From: Chloracidobacterium sp. UBA3360
Lineage (GTDB): Bacteria; Acidobacteriota; Blastocatellia; Pyrinomonadales; Pyrinomonadaceae
Direction of reading: 5' to 3'
Length of the DNA: 25,503 nt
Assembly (NCBI GenBank): GCA_002360555.1
Contig: DEQS01000072.1
Coordinates: forward strand, 36,190 to 61,692
A program made the position numbers and the translations under genes. Numbering within the stretch: the first letter of the stretch is position 1; the number at the start of each line of letters is the position of its first letter. Below, one piece after another: positions 8,050 to 15,907 of this stretch. The notes beneath the pieces were generated by a model. It saw only the letters and a program-made list of their open reading frames with translations, was not told the origin of the DNA and did no database searches.

Positions 8050-8886
8050 TTATTTTGAAAGTTCAAGGAACCGATAGGCCTCTGACTTACTCAATCCAAA
8101 CTCTTTCGCCGCTTTCTTGAGAGCGGTTTTGCCATCAACGCCCTCTTTTTCCAACTCTTTGACACGTTTTGAAATAGATCTTGGAGTCGGAGTCTCGCGT
8201 TTCGGTTCAACCAAAGCGGCACGCTCGATGACCAGAACGATCTCGCCTTTGACAGACTCTTTTCCATATCGTTCGGCAAGTTCGCTTAAACGTCCGCGTG
8301 CCGTTTCCTCATGCAGTTTGGTCAGTTCGCGGGCGACAGCCGCCCGACGATCTCCTAACACTTCAAAACAATCCACTAACGATTTAGCGATGCGGTGCGG
8401 CGTCTCGTAGAGCACAAGCGTCGCCGGGATATCACGTATCTCTTCGAGCCGCTTGCGGCGGTCGCCTTTTTTTGACGGCAAAAACCCGCCAAAGAAAATT
8501 GAGTCCGTCGAGATGCCGGATGCGATGACGGCATTAATAAACGCCACCGCTCCGGGGATCGGAACGACTGTCGCACCAACCTCTATTGCCCGCTGCACAA
8601 TGCGAAATGCGGGATCACATATTCCCGGTGTACCCGCGTCGGATACGATCGCGATCGATGCTCCCGCGACGAGACGGTCGGCAAGTTCTTCGGCACGTTC
8701 GAGCTCGTTGTGCTCGTGATAGCTGATGAGACGGTTTGAGATGCGGAAATGATTGAGCAGCTTGAGCGTGTGGCGGGTGTCTTCACAAGCGATGAGATCA
8801 ACGGTGCGGAGCACTTCGAGAGCGCGATGCGTCACGTCCTGTAGATTACCGATCGGCGTTGCGACTAGGTAAAGCGTTCCGGCCAT
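8050..8886 (-). CDS. rsmI: 16S rRNA (cytidine-1402-2'-O)-methyltransferase RsmI
   Basis: RsmI methylates the ribose of C1402 in the decoding centre of 16S rRNA, using S-adenosylmethionine. The 278-residue protein has the tetrapyrrole-methylase-like fold. Visible motifs are the N-terminal Leu-Val-Ala-Thr-Pro-Ile-Gly-Asn-Leu, then Cys-Glu-Asp-Thr-Arg, Ser-Tyr-His-Glu-His-Asn-Glu, Ser-Asp-Ala-Gly-Thr-Pro-Gly and Glu-Thr-Pro-His-Arg. The C-terminal Lys-rich segment ending in a Leu-Ser-Lys-Ser-Glu-Ala-Tyr motif resembles the RsmI helix-turn-helix-like tail. Length is normal. No strong Shine-Dalgarno sequence precedes the ATG. It is convergent with the M28 peptidase gene and lies 73 bases downstream of the next minus-strand gene, from which a terminator separates it. 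Confidence 0.95.
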   Translation of the reverse strand: MAGTLYLVATPIGNLQDVTHRALEVLRTVDLIACEDTRHTLKLLNHFRISNRLISYHEHNELERAEELADRLVAGASIAIVSDAGTPGICDPAFRIVQRAIEVGATVVPIPGAVAFINAVIASGISTDSIFFGGFLPSKKGDRRKRLEEIRDIPATLVLYETPHRIAKSLVDCFEVLGDRRAAVARELTKLHEETARGRLSELAERYGKESVKGEIVLVIERAALVEPKRETPTPRSISKRVKELEKEGVDGKTALKKAAKEFGLSKSEAYRFLELSK

Positions 8887-8900
8887 TCTCTGACTATAAC

Positions 8901-8930
8901 AAAAAAGCCCGCATCATAAGCGACGCGGGC
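8901..8930 (-). terminator. Intrinsic terminator downstream of the Asn/Gly-rich protein gene
   Basis: Read on the minus strand, GCCCGC and GCGGGC (8925-8930 and 8907-8912) form a 6-bp GC stem with a 12-base loop, followed by six T residues (complement of 8901-8906). It lies 29 bases after the stop of the Asn/Gly-rich gene and just before rsmI, so rsmI probably has its own promoter in or near it. Confidence 0.8.
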
Positions 8931-8959
8931 ATAAAGAAGATAGGTGAACTTATCTCACG

Positions 8960-9604
8960 TTAGAAAGGCCACCAGCTCGGACGGCCATTGCCGTTACCGC
9001 GTCCGTTGCCCCATCCGCCGTTACCATTACCATTGTTCCATCCGCCGTTGTTGCGGCCGTTATACGCGTTTGCAATGATGCGTAGGTCGTTGTTGATCTG
9101 GTTCCAGTTTTGGAGATAGCCGTTCAGACGGCTGCGGCGGATCTCGCGTTCCAACTGGTTTCCGAGCTCAAGCACGCGACGAGCCTCGTTTGAACTCTTA
9201 TACTGATCGCGGCCGTCATCGTATCTGTCCTCAAGCTTGTCAGCGGCCTTGCGAAACTGGTCAGCGAGGTTTTTCAACGAGCGAAAGTCAACGTTGTTGT
9301 TGTAACCGCCGTTATTCCAACCGCCGTTATTCCAACCTCCGTTATTCCACCCGCCATTGTTCCAGCCGCCGTTATTTCTGCGGTCGTCGAGCCGTTCGAT
9401 CTCTTTCTTGAGGTCTTTGCTGCGGTCTTTGAGGTCGCGGACGGTCGATTTGATATTCGTATAATAGCCGTTATTGCCGTACTGGCCGTTGTTATAACCG
9501 CCATTACCATAACCGCCGCCGTATTGAGCCGATGCGATGGCCGGCAAGATAAGCACCATAATTGATAATGCCGAAATTGTCATTAAACTTTTGATCTTGT
9601 TCAT
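8960..9604 (-). CDS. Secreted Asn/Gly-rich repeat protein of unknown function
   Basis: An upstream in-frame ATG exists at 9622, but a GGGAG ribosome-binding site lies between it and the ATG at 9604, six bases before the latter, so 9604 is taken as the start. The 214-residue product begins with a signal peptide ending Ala-Ser-Ala, followed by a Gly/Tyr/Asn-rich stretch. A charged helical segment (about 50-76) is followed by five Asn-Asn-Gly-Gly-Trp/Tyr pentapeptides (about 79-103), a longer helical region rich in Arg, Glu and Asp (about 105-180) and a final Gly/Asn/Trp-rich tail ending in Trp-Trp-Pro-Phe. The layout suggests an exported structural or surface-associated protein with flexible spacers around helices. 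I do not recognise the family. A structured 200-base leader precedes it. Confidence 0.8.
   Translation of the reverse strand: MNKIKSLMTISALSIMVLILPAIASAQYGGGYGNGGYNNGQYGNNGYYTNIKSTVRDLKDRSKDLKKEIERLDDRRNNGGWNNGGWNNGGWNNGGWNNGGYNNNVDFRSLKNLADQFRKAADKLEDRYDDGRDQYKSSNEARRVLELGNQLEREIRRSRLNGYLQNWNQINNDLRIIANAYNGRNNGGWNNGNGNGGWGNGRGNGNGRPSWWPF
9296..9370 (-). repeat. Five tandem 15-base coding repeats
   Basis: Five consecutive 15-base units (9296, 9311, 9326, 9341, 9356) encode the pentapeptides Gly-Gly-Trp/Tyr-Asn-Asn in the Asn/Gly-rich protein. Units differ mostly at third codon positions. Because the unit is a multiple of three, copy-number change would leave the frame intact. Confidence 0.9.
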
Positions 9605-9631
9605 TGTTGTCTCCCTTTTCATAAAACTTGG

Positions 9632-9691
9632 GCAATGATTTGGCCATTGCTCATTTCCTCAATGGCAAAGAGCGTGCCATTCGAAGGCACG
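9632..9691 (-). promoter_or_regulatory. Leader region with alternative, mutually exclusive stems
   Basis: Five short segments upstream of the Asn/Gly-rich gene can pair only with a neighbour. A is 9632-9637, B is 9643-9650, C is 9660-9667, D is 9673-9681 and E is 9686-9691. A pairs with B over 6 bp, B with C over 7 bp, C with D over 7 bp and D with E over 6 bp. Each segment therefore must choose a partner, as in attenuators and riboswitches. The segment nearest the ribosome-binding site (A) starts about 15 bases from the GGGAG. No known riboswitch class was recognised. Confidence 0.4.
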
Positions 9692-9706
9692 GCACCGATA
9701 AAACGC

Positions 9707-9734
9707 GTAAAGCCCTGTGTTTACAGGGCTTTAC
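9707..9734 (-). terminator. Perfect 12-bp hairpin downstream of the S8 protease gene
   Basis: GTAAAGCCCTGT (9707-9718) and its exact complement (9723-9734) enclose a 4-base loop. Read on the minus strand it is followed by GCGTTTTATC, so a short T run lies three bases after the stem. It is probably the terminator of the S8 protease gene or part of the leader of the Asn/Gly-rich gene. Confidence 0.55.
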
Positions 9735-9760
9735 AATTGGTCTATTTTTCTATGTTTAGC

Positions 9761-9792
9761 CGACAAATTGCTCTATTTCGGAGCAGTTGTCG
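9761..9792 (-). other. Second hairpin just after the S8 protease stop
   Basis: CGACAA...TTGCTC (9761-9773) and GAGCAGTTGTCG (9781-9792) form about 12 bp with one bulged A and one wobble, around a 7-base loop. It begins 12 bases after the S8 protease stop codon (minus strand). No T run follows, so an RNA-end-protection or dispersed-repeat role is as likely as termination. Confidence 0.45.
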
Positions 9793-9804
9793 CAAATCGT
9801 TAGT

Positions 9805-11247
9805 CTAGTGTTGCAGATGGTTTAGCACCTTGCCGGCAATTGCGTTTGCCGCACAAATGCGTCCACCGGTTGCGACTTTACCGTCGAGCATGTCGATCTT
9901 GTCGGCGGTCGAGAGCAGACGCTCACGGAGCTTTTCCATCGTTATCTTTGGTTCAGCGGCTACAATAAGCGCCGCGACACCCGACACATATGGCGTCGCC
10001 ATCGACGTACCGGAAGCCTCGCGATATGCGCCGCCGAGCCACGTCGAGAGGATGTCTTTGCCCGGTGCGGCGATGTGGACGGTTTTGAAACCAAAATTTG
10101 AAAAGCCCGCGAGTTTGTCATTTCGGTCGAGAGCGGCGACGCTGATGACGTTTGGCAGATCGTAATTTGACGGGTAATGCGGACGGCTGTCGTTGTTCGA
10201 GCCGTCATTTCCGGCAGCGGCGATAAACAAGATGCCTGCGTCACCAGCAGCACGGATCGTGTCCTCGAGAGCTTTTGATTTCGATGTTGAGCCCCAGCTT
10301 GCACTGATGATGCGGATGTTGACGCCATTCTTTTTACGGTCGATGGCGTAGTTGATCGCCTCGATCGCGTCCTCGGTCGTGCCCATACCACCACGTCCTA
10401 GAAACTTGAGCGGCATTATTTTGACCTTTTGATTTATGCCCGTGATGCCTTCGCCATTGTCGCCCTCGGCCCCTATGATGCCCGCGCAATGTGTTCCGTG
10501 GCCGTTGTCGTCCATCGGGTCGGAGATCTTGTCGGTGCCGTTGTAGCCGTTAATATCGTTAAACGTGCCAAGCTCGTCATCGGTGTACGCGGGCACATTT
10601 GCCGGACGCGTCCACATATTTCCCTTTAGATCGATGTGCGTAAAATCAACGCCGCTATCGAGCACAGCAACGACAACCTCGTCGCTACCCTTGGTCGTTG
10701 TCCAGGCTTCGAGAGCGTCGATGTCAGCTCGCTTGGTGCCGCCGTCCTGTCCAAAATTATGAAGCGCCCATTGGTCAACAAACATCGGATCGTTTGGCAT
10801 TTCGGCGGTCGTTTCGCGATAAACACCATCTTTGACTAAGTCTTTTTGAATCGGATCGTCGAGCTTTATGCGGTAATTAACCTCGGCATAGGCGACCTTG
10901 TCGCTCATCGCAGCGTATTGGTTTGCAACTGTTTGAGCATCGGCGTTATCCAGATCATCGATGACCGCGAGGCCGCTGACGGATTCGATCTCGTCTGCGA
11001 GGGAATCGTTATTCGCCGTTGCTATCGACCTGATCTGTGAAAGGCTAATGCCGGGTTTGAATCGAACTAGAACCTCGGGAGCATTCGCGTTACTTTGTTC
11101 AGCTTTGATCGTTTCGACGCGCTTCTGAACAGCATCCGAGCGGTCATGCAGAGATTCCCTCCACCGTCCGATCTGCCCCAAAACTGCCGCCATCATGATC
11201 AAAACCACGGCGATGCCGATGTGTATCCAAATATTATTGCGATTCAT
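9805..11247 (-). CDS. Exported subtilisin-family (S8) serine protease
   Basis: The frame is open from 11313, but ATG 11247 has a GGGAG site seven bases upstream, and the extra N-terminal residues would be encoded by a palindromic repeat, so 11247 is taken as the start. The 480-residue protein has an N-terminal hydrophobic helix (about 10-25) that is a signal sequence or membrane anchor. A prodomain-like region (about 50-140) contains Val-Leu-Val-Arg-Phe-Lys-Pro-Gly, as in fervidolysin-type propeptides. The catalytic triad is Asp197 (Leu-Asp-Ser-Gly-Val-Asp), His250 (Gly-His-Gly-Thr-His) and Ser415 (Gly-Thr-Ser-Met-Ala), with oxyanion Asn347. All key residues are intact, so an active extracytoplasmic endopeptidase is expected. 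The Cys after the second His of Gly-His-Gly-Thr-His-Cys resembles proteinase-K-type and thermitase-type variants. Confidence 0.94.
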   Translation of the reverse strand: MNRNNIWIHIGIAVVLIMMAAVLGQIGRWRESLHDRSDAVQKRVETIKAEQSNANAPEVLVRFKPGISLSQIRSIATANNDSLADEIESVSGLAVIDDLDNADAQTVANQYAAMSDKVAYAEVNYRIKLDDPIQKDLVKDGVYRETTAEMPNDPMFVDQWALHNFGQDGGTKRADIDALEAWTTTKGSDEVVVAVLDSGVDFTHIDLKGNMWTRPANVPAYTDDELGTFNDINGYNGTDKISDPMDDNGHGTHCAGIIGAEGDNGEGITGINQKVKIMPLKFLGRGGMGTTEDAIEAINYAIDRKKNGVNIRIISASWGSTSKSKALEDTIRAAGDAGILFIAAAGNDGSNNDSRPHYPSNYDLPNVISVAALDRNDKLAGFSNFGFKTVHIAAPGKDILSTWLGGAYREASGTSMATPYVSGVAALIVAAEPKITMEKLRERLLSTADKIDMLDGKVATGGRICAANAIAGKVLNHLQH

Positions 11248-11263
11248 GGTACTGCTCCCGTTT

Positions 11264-11304
11264 GGAGTCCCTGCTTTAGCAGGCCGCCGAAAAGGCGGGA
11301 CTCC
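11264..11304. repeat. Palindromic element able to fold as a three-way junction
   Basis: An outer stem GGAGTCC/GGACTCC (11264-11270 with 11298-11304) encloses two smaller hairpins: CTGCT/AGCAG (11271-11275 with 11278-11282) and CCGCC/GGCGG (11284-11288 with 11294-11298). One base is shared between the outer stem and the second inner stem. It lies five bases after the stop of the small upstream gene and just before the S8 protease ribosome-binding site. Confidence 0.7.
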
Positions 11305-11309
11305 GAACA

Positions 11310-11588
11310 TCATTTCACAACGTAATTCTCACCCTTAAAACCGACCGCCCGTAGCTGATACTTATCCGCGCGATATTCGTAACTTTCAGCGTTTGCCGCA
11401 AGTTTTATCAGCCATCCGCTTGAGATCATCTGTGCCGACATCTCGCCGTCAACGGCCGCTCCGAGCGACATGTCGGGGAAATCTTTGTCGTCGATATCAA
11501 CGACCTTGACGTCGCCAACGTCAGTATTTAAACGTTTGGCAAGGTCAGTTTTTGCAAGCTCGGCGGCAGATTCTCTGGTAAAACTCAT
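11310..11588 (-). CDS. Small protein of unknown function, 92 residues
   Basis: The frame is open back to a GTG at 11642, but the ATG at 11588 is preferred because the Lys/Arg-rich stretch before it looks like untranslated sequence. The likely product begins Met-Ser-Phe-Thr-Arg-Glu-Ser. It has an N-terminal Ala/Leu/Lys-rich helix, then Val-Val-Asp-Ile-Asp...Phe-Pro-Asp-Met-Ser-Leu-Gly, and a C-terminal beta-rich part with Tyr-Glu-Tyr-Arg. This order resembles a small domain I recall from cyanobacteria and Chloroflexi with a Trp-Pro-Asp-Ser-Ser-Leu-Gly-Cys-Pro core and a Tyr-Glu-Tyr-His end. Here the Cys-Pro is replaced by Ala-Ala. There is no signal peptide in the short form. Function is unknown. 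It is upstream of and co-directional with the S8 protease gene, 62 bases away. Confidence 0.65.
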   Translation of the reverse strand: MSFTRESAAELAKTDLAKRLNTDVGDVKVVDIDDKDFPDMSLGAAVDGEMSAQMISSGWLIKLAANAESYEYRADKYQLRAVGFKGENYVVK

Positions 11589-11661
11589 GTGTTTTTTAAT
11601 CTTGCTCTTTTTACGAAACCGAGTCAATAAAAGTTCGGTCACTCATAATGCCCAAGATATA

Positions 11662-11753
11662 TTAACCGCAGATGGACGCAGATGAACACAGATAAGATCT
11701 GATAAAAAGACCCAATATAATATCTGCGTCTATCCGCGTTTATCTGCGGTTAA
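11662..11753. repeat. 34-bp imperfect inverted repeat of 10-base GCAGAT units
   Basis: Arms 11662-11695 and 11720-11753 are complementary at 28 of 34 positions, with a 24-base loop. Each arm is an array of three 10-base units with the core CAGAT or its complement ATCTG (left-arm cores start at 11669, 11679 and 11689). The right arm overlaps the last codons and stop (11740-11742) of the DUF2085 gene, supplying its final Asn-Arg-Arg. The rest of the 97-base or so gap between the two neighbouring genes is this element. Confidence 0.85.
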
Positions 11754-12273
11754 TTTTTCTCTGGGTCAGACTCCTTGTGATCTCGACGATCGCGGGGACG
11801 ATAAATGTTGAGCAGGCAAAGCCGAGGATCAGGCCGGTGATGAATCTGGAGGCGTGGTTGTTTTCCCAAATGCCAAATACCGTCAACGACCAGTCGATGC
11901 CGATGGGAATGAGCGAAAGAAACAGCCAGAAACGCGGGAGCGGTTCGATCTCGGTGATGTTTCGCCAGAGCGGATAGACGGCAAAGCCGAACGCGAGGCC
12001 GAAGTACACGCCGAAACATCTCGAACAGACGCCGAACTGTTCGCCCGAGATGTGGAATGAACGATCCGATATTTGATGGCAGATATAGCCAAAGAAATTG
12101 TAGAGCGGTGATGAAATGCCAACGAACCCGTTCGCCTTAGCGAGCGGGGCGGCGACGGTCAGTAAAACCCAAACCGTGACAACGACAAAACCGGCCATCC
12201 AAACCCGTATCGCTTGTTTTCGCATTTTAGCTGCGAGGTCAAGCGAGACGTAATTCGAGGCCGGCTCGGTCAT
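11740..12273 (-). CDS. DUF2085 family membrane protein
   Basis: The 177-residue protein has four or so predicted membrane segments (about 25-45, 80-102, 115-133 and 140-165). It carries the DUF2085 signature: Cys65-His66-Gln, Arg71-Ser-Phe-His, then Cys83-Ser-Arg-Cys86-Phe-Gly-Val-Tyr. The Cys/His pattern suggests metal binding or a redox role at the membrane, but the family has no firm function that I know. It starts 14 bases after the stop of the radical SAM gene on the same strand, so the two are probably co-transcribed. No clear Shine-Dalgarno sequence precedes the ATG. The last three residues and stop come from a dispersed inverted repeat, so the natural C-terminus may have been slightly altered. 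Confidence 0.88.
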   Translation of the reverse strand: MTEPASNYVSLDLAAKMRKQAIRVWMAGFVVVTVWVLLTVAAPLAKANGFVGISSPLYNFFGYICHQISDRSFHISGEQFGVCSRCFGVYFGLAFGFAVYPLWRNITEIEPLPRFWLFLSLIPIGIDWSLTVFGIWENNHASRFITGLILGFACSTFIVPAIVEITRSLTQRKINRR

Positions 12274-12287
12274 TACTATTTATTTAC

Positions 12288-14138
<1,851 letters not shown>

Positions 14139-14201
14139 TCATATCCTCCAAACAATATTGAATCCTAACTTAATCACGCCGACTAAGCTAGTCATTTATC
14201 G

Positions 14202-15245
14202 CTAAAACCTTATAACTGCGTCGGGCCCGCCCTCAACGTGGACGGTATCGACAAAGCGGATGCTCTTGCTGTCGGTCGTCATCACGACCGAATGTGTCCG
14301 CTTCCCTGAGCCAAAGAACCGCACGCCGCGAAGCAGAGCTCCGTCAGTCACTCCCGTTGCGGCAAAGATTATCTTTTTGCCCGGAGCGAGATCGTTGGTG
14401 TCATAGACCTTGTTGGGGTCGTTGATACCCATTTCGTCTAGGCGTCTCATTACCTCGTCGTGAGGCGGCACTTTGTCTTTGTCTACGCCTAATCTTTCGG
14501 GATCCCAGACGAGTTTGGCAAGTATCTCGCCATTAAGGCATTTCATCGCTGCGGCGGTTATAACGCCCTCCGGAGCACCACCGATGCCCATCAAAGCGTG
14601 AATGTTCGTTCCCGCGACCGCCGCTGAGATACCAGCCGACAGATCGCCGTCAGAGATCAAGCGAATGCGGGCGCCGGCCGCGCGCACCTCATCGATCAGG
14701 GCTTTGTGCCGGGCTCGATCGAGACACATGACCGTCAGATCATCGATATCACGTCCCAGACGCCGCGCTATATTCTTAAGATTTTCCGTAACCGGGGCGT
14801 CAATATCAACCGCGCCGCGGCACGAAGGGCCAACGACGATCTTGTCCATGTAAAGGTCAGGTGCGTTTAGCAAGCCGCCGCGTTCCGCTGCTGCCAAAAC
14901 CGCAATGGCGTTGTTTGCACCAAGCGCACACAGATTTGTTCCCTCAAGCGGATCGACCGCGATATCGACCTCCGGAAACTCTGCCCGTGCATCCTCTGAA
15001 AAGATACCGCCGCCGACTTCTTCGCCGATGTACAGCATCGGAGCCTCGTCGCGTTCGCCCTCGCCGATCACGATACGGCCGCGCATCGGGACAGTATCCA
15101 TCACCTCGCGCATGGCTTCGACCGCAACGTGGTCGCTGTATTTGCGGTCGCCCTGGCCCATTGTTTTGGCCGATTCGATCGCCGCCGCCTCGGTTACACG
15201 CAAAAAATCTAGCGATAATTCGCGTTCTGCTTTGATAGTTTTCAT
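14202..15245 (-). CDS. glpX: Class II fructose-1,6-bisphosphatase
   Basis: GlpX dephosphorylates fructose-1,6-bisphosphate in gluconeogenesis; some homologues also act on sedoheptulose-1,7-bisphosphate. The 347-residue length is typical. Visible family motifs are Ile-Gly-Glu-Gly-Glu-Arg-Asp-Glu-Ala-Pro-Met-Leu (about 59-70), the metal-binding Asp-Pro-Leu-Glu-Gly-Thr (about 97-102), Ser-Asp-Gly-Asp and Gly-Ile-Gly-Gly-Ala-Pro-Glu-Gly-Val. An AGGG site lies about eight bases before the ATG. It is divergent from the ferredoxin gene, across a 150-base intergenic region, and lies upstream of the radical SAM gene on the same strand with a 63-base gap. Confidence 0.96.
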   Translation of the reverse strand: MKTIKAERELSLDFLRVTEAAAIESAKTMGQGDRKYSDHVAVEAMREVMDTVPMRGRIVIGEGERDEAPMLYIGEEVGGGIFSEDARAEFPEVDIAVDPLEGTNLCALGANNAIAVLAAAERGGLLNAPDLYMDKIVVGPSCRGAVDIDAPVTENLKNIARRLGRDIDDLTVMCLDRARHKALIDEVRAAGARIRLISDGDLSAGISAAVAGTNIHALMGIGGAPEGVITAAAMKCLNGEILAKLVWDPERLGVDKDKVPPHDEVMRRLDEMGINDPNKVYDTNDLAPGKKIIFAATGVTDGALLRGVRFFGSGKRTHSVVMTTDSKSIRFVDTVHVEGGPDAVIRF

Positions 15246-15321
15246 TCTTGTTTCCCTACTGAGAAAATGATCCGCTTTTGGTTAGCTTATTCAGAGCATT
15301 TTACCACTTGTTAAGGCGGAT

Positions 15322-15350
15322 TTGACAAGTTAGACTCAGGATATTACGGT
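15322..15350 (+). promoter_or_regulatory. Candidate sigma70 promoter for the ferredoxin gene
   Basis: A perfect -35 TTGACA (15322-15327) is followed after 17 bases by TACGGT (15345-15350), a weak -10 match. It lies in the divergent region between glpX and the ferredoxin gene, about 45 bases before the ferredoxin ATG. A GAGGAG purine site at 15376-15381 follows, but its 14-base distance from the ATG is longer than usual. Confidence 0.4.
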
Positions 15351-15395
15351 TTTAAGTTGCTACTTGCTAGAAAAAGAGGAGAATTTCAAAAGTAA

Positions 15396-15692
15396 ATGAC
15401 CTATATCACTACACCGCCGTGCGTCGATTGTAAGTACACCGATTGCGCCGCCGTCTGTCCCGTCGAGGCTTTTCACGAGACGCCTGACCGGCTTTTGATC
15501 AATCCTGACAACTGCATCGACTGCGATGCATGTCTACCCGAATGCCCCGTCGAAGCTATCTTTTCCGATATGTCGATCCCCGAGGAATATATGGATTGGC
15601 TCGAAAAGAACGCCGAGGCCGAAAATTACCCGATCATCAGCACCAAGATCCCCGCCCTCATGGGTCCTGGCTGCTCCGGCCCGCCGGAGTAA
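15396..15692 (+). CDS. fdxA: Seven-iron ferredoxin (FdxA type)
   Basis: The 98-residue protein is a small electron carrier with one [3Fe-4S] and one [4Fe-4S] cluster, as in Azotobacter FdI. The first group of cysteines is Cys9, Cys12, Cys17 and Cys21, with the FdxA-typical Cys-Lys-Tyr-Thr-Asp-Cys. The second is Cys40, Cys43, Cys46 and Cys50. By family analogy Cys9, Cys17 and Cys50 hold the three-iron cluster and Cys21, Cys40, Cys43 and Cys46 the four-iron cluster, leaving Cys12 free. The acidic segment after the second motif and the C-terminal tail fit the family, though the tail with an extra Cys near the end (Gly-Cys-Ser-Gly-Pro-Pro) is unusual. It could supply electrons to radical SAM enzymes such as LipA or the protein at 12288-14138, but that is inference. 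It stands alone, with its own terminator. Confidence 0.93.
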   Translation: MTYITTPPCVDCKYTDCAAVCPVEAFHETPDRLLINPDNCIDCDACLPECPVEAIFSDMSIPEEYMDWLEKNAEAENYPIISTKIPALMGPGCSGPPE

Positions 15693-15716
15693 ATAGTCTC
15701 GTTATAGAATTTCATG

Positions 15717-15753
15717 TAGGCCGTCCAATGCGATCGTTGGATGGCCTATTTTC
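15717..15753 (+). terminator. Intrinsic terminator of the ferredoxin gene
   Basis: TAGGCCGTCCAA (15717-15728) pairs with TTGGATGGCCTA (15737-15748) through 12 bp with one G-T wobble, around an 8-base loop. Four T residues follow directly. It lies 25 bases after the ferredoxin stop. Confidence 0.85.
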
Positions 15754-15794
15754 ATGCTGAACAGAAAAAATTGTTGAAAAAGGAATGCGGTAGT

Positions 15795-15836
15795 GTTTAA
15801 ATGTGTATTAACAAAGGCAAATCCCTAAGGTTTGCC
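15795..15836 (+). promoter_or_regulatory. Shared 23-base motif plus hairpin, copy 1 (upstream of wecB)
   Basis: The 23 bases 15795-15817 match 17114-17136 at 21 of 23 positions. The last GG of the motif starts a hairpin, GGCAAA (15816-15821) with TTTGCC (15831-15836). A TTGAAA (15774-15779) lies 17 bases before a TTAAAT within the motif, so the motif may contain a -10 box and the hairpin may form in the 5' leader. The remaining bases of the 215-base gap between the ferredoxin gene and wecB hold the ferredoxin terminator and nothing else I recognise. Confidence 0.5.
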
Positions 15837-15907
15837 CTAGAATACTAATGCACGACACTGTGACACCAACCACTCGGAAAATTTTGCGAAGCGCGGTTGA
15901 TTGGCGG

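Noticed and set aside
9296..9370. Tandem 15-base repeats considered as a CRISPR array
   Set aside because: Units are contiguous with no spacers and are in frame within a protein gene.
15848..15907. Upstream ATG of wecB as the true start
   Set aside because: The extra 20 residues lie before the conserved first strand of the family, so the ATG at 15908 fits better; the upstream start is not excluded.
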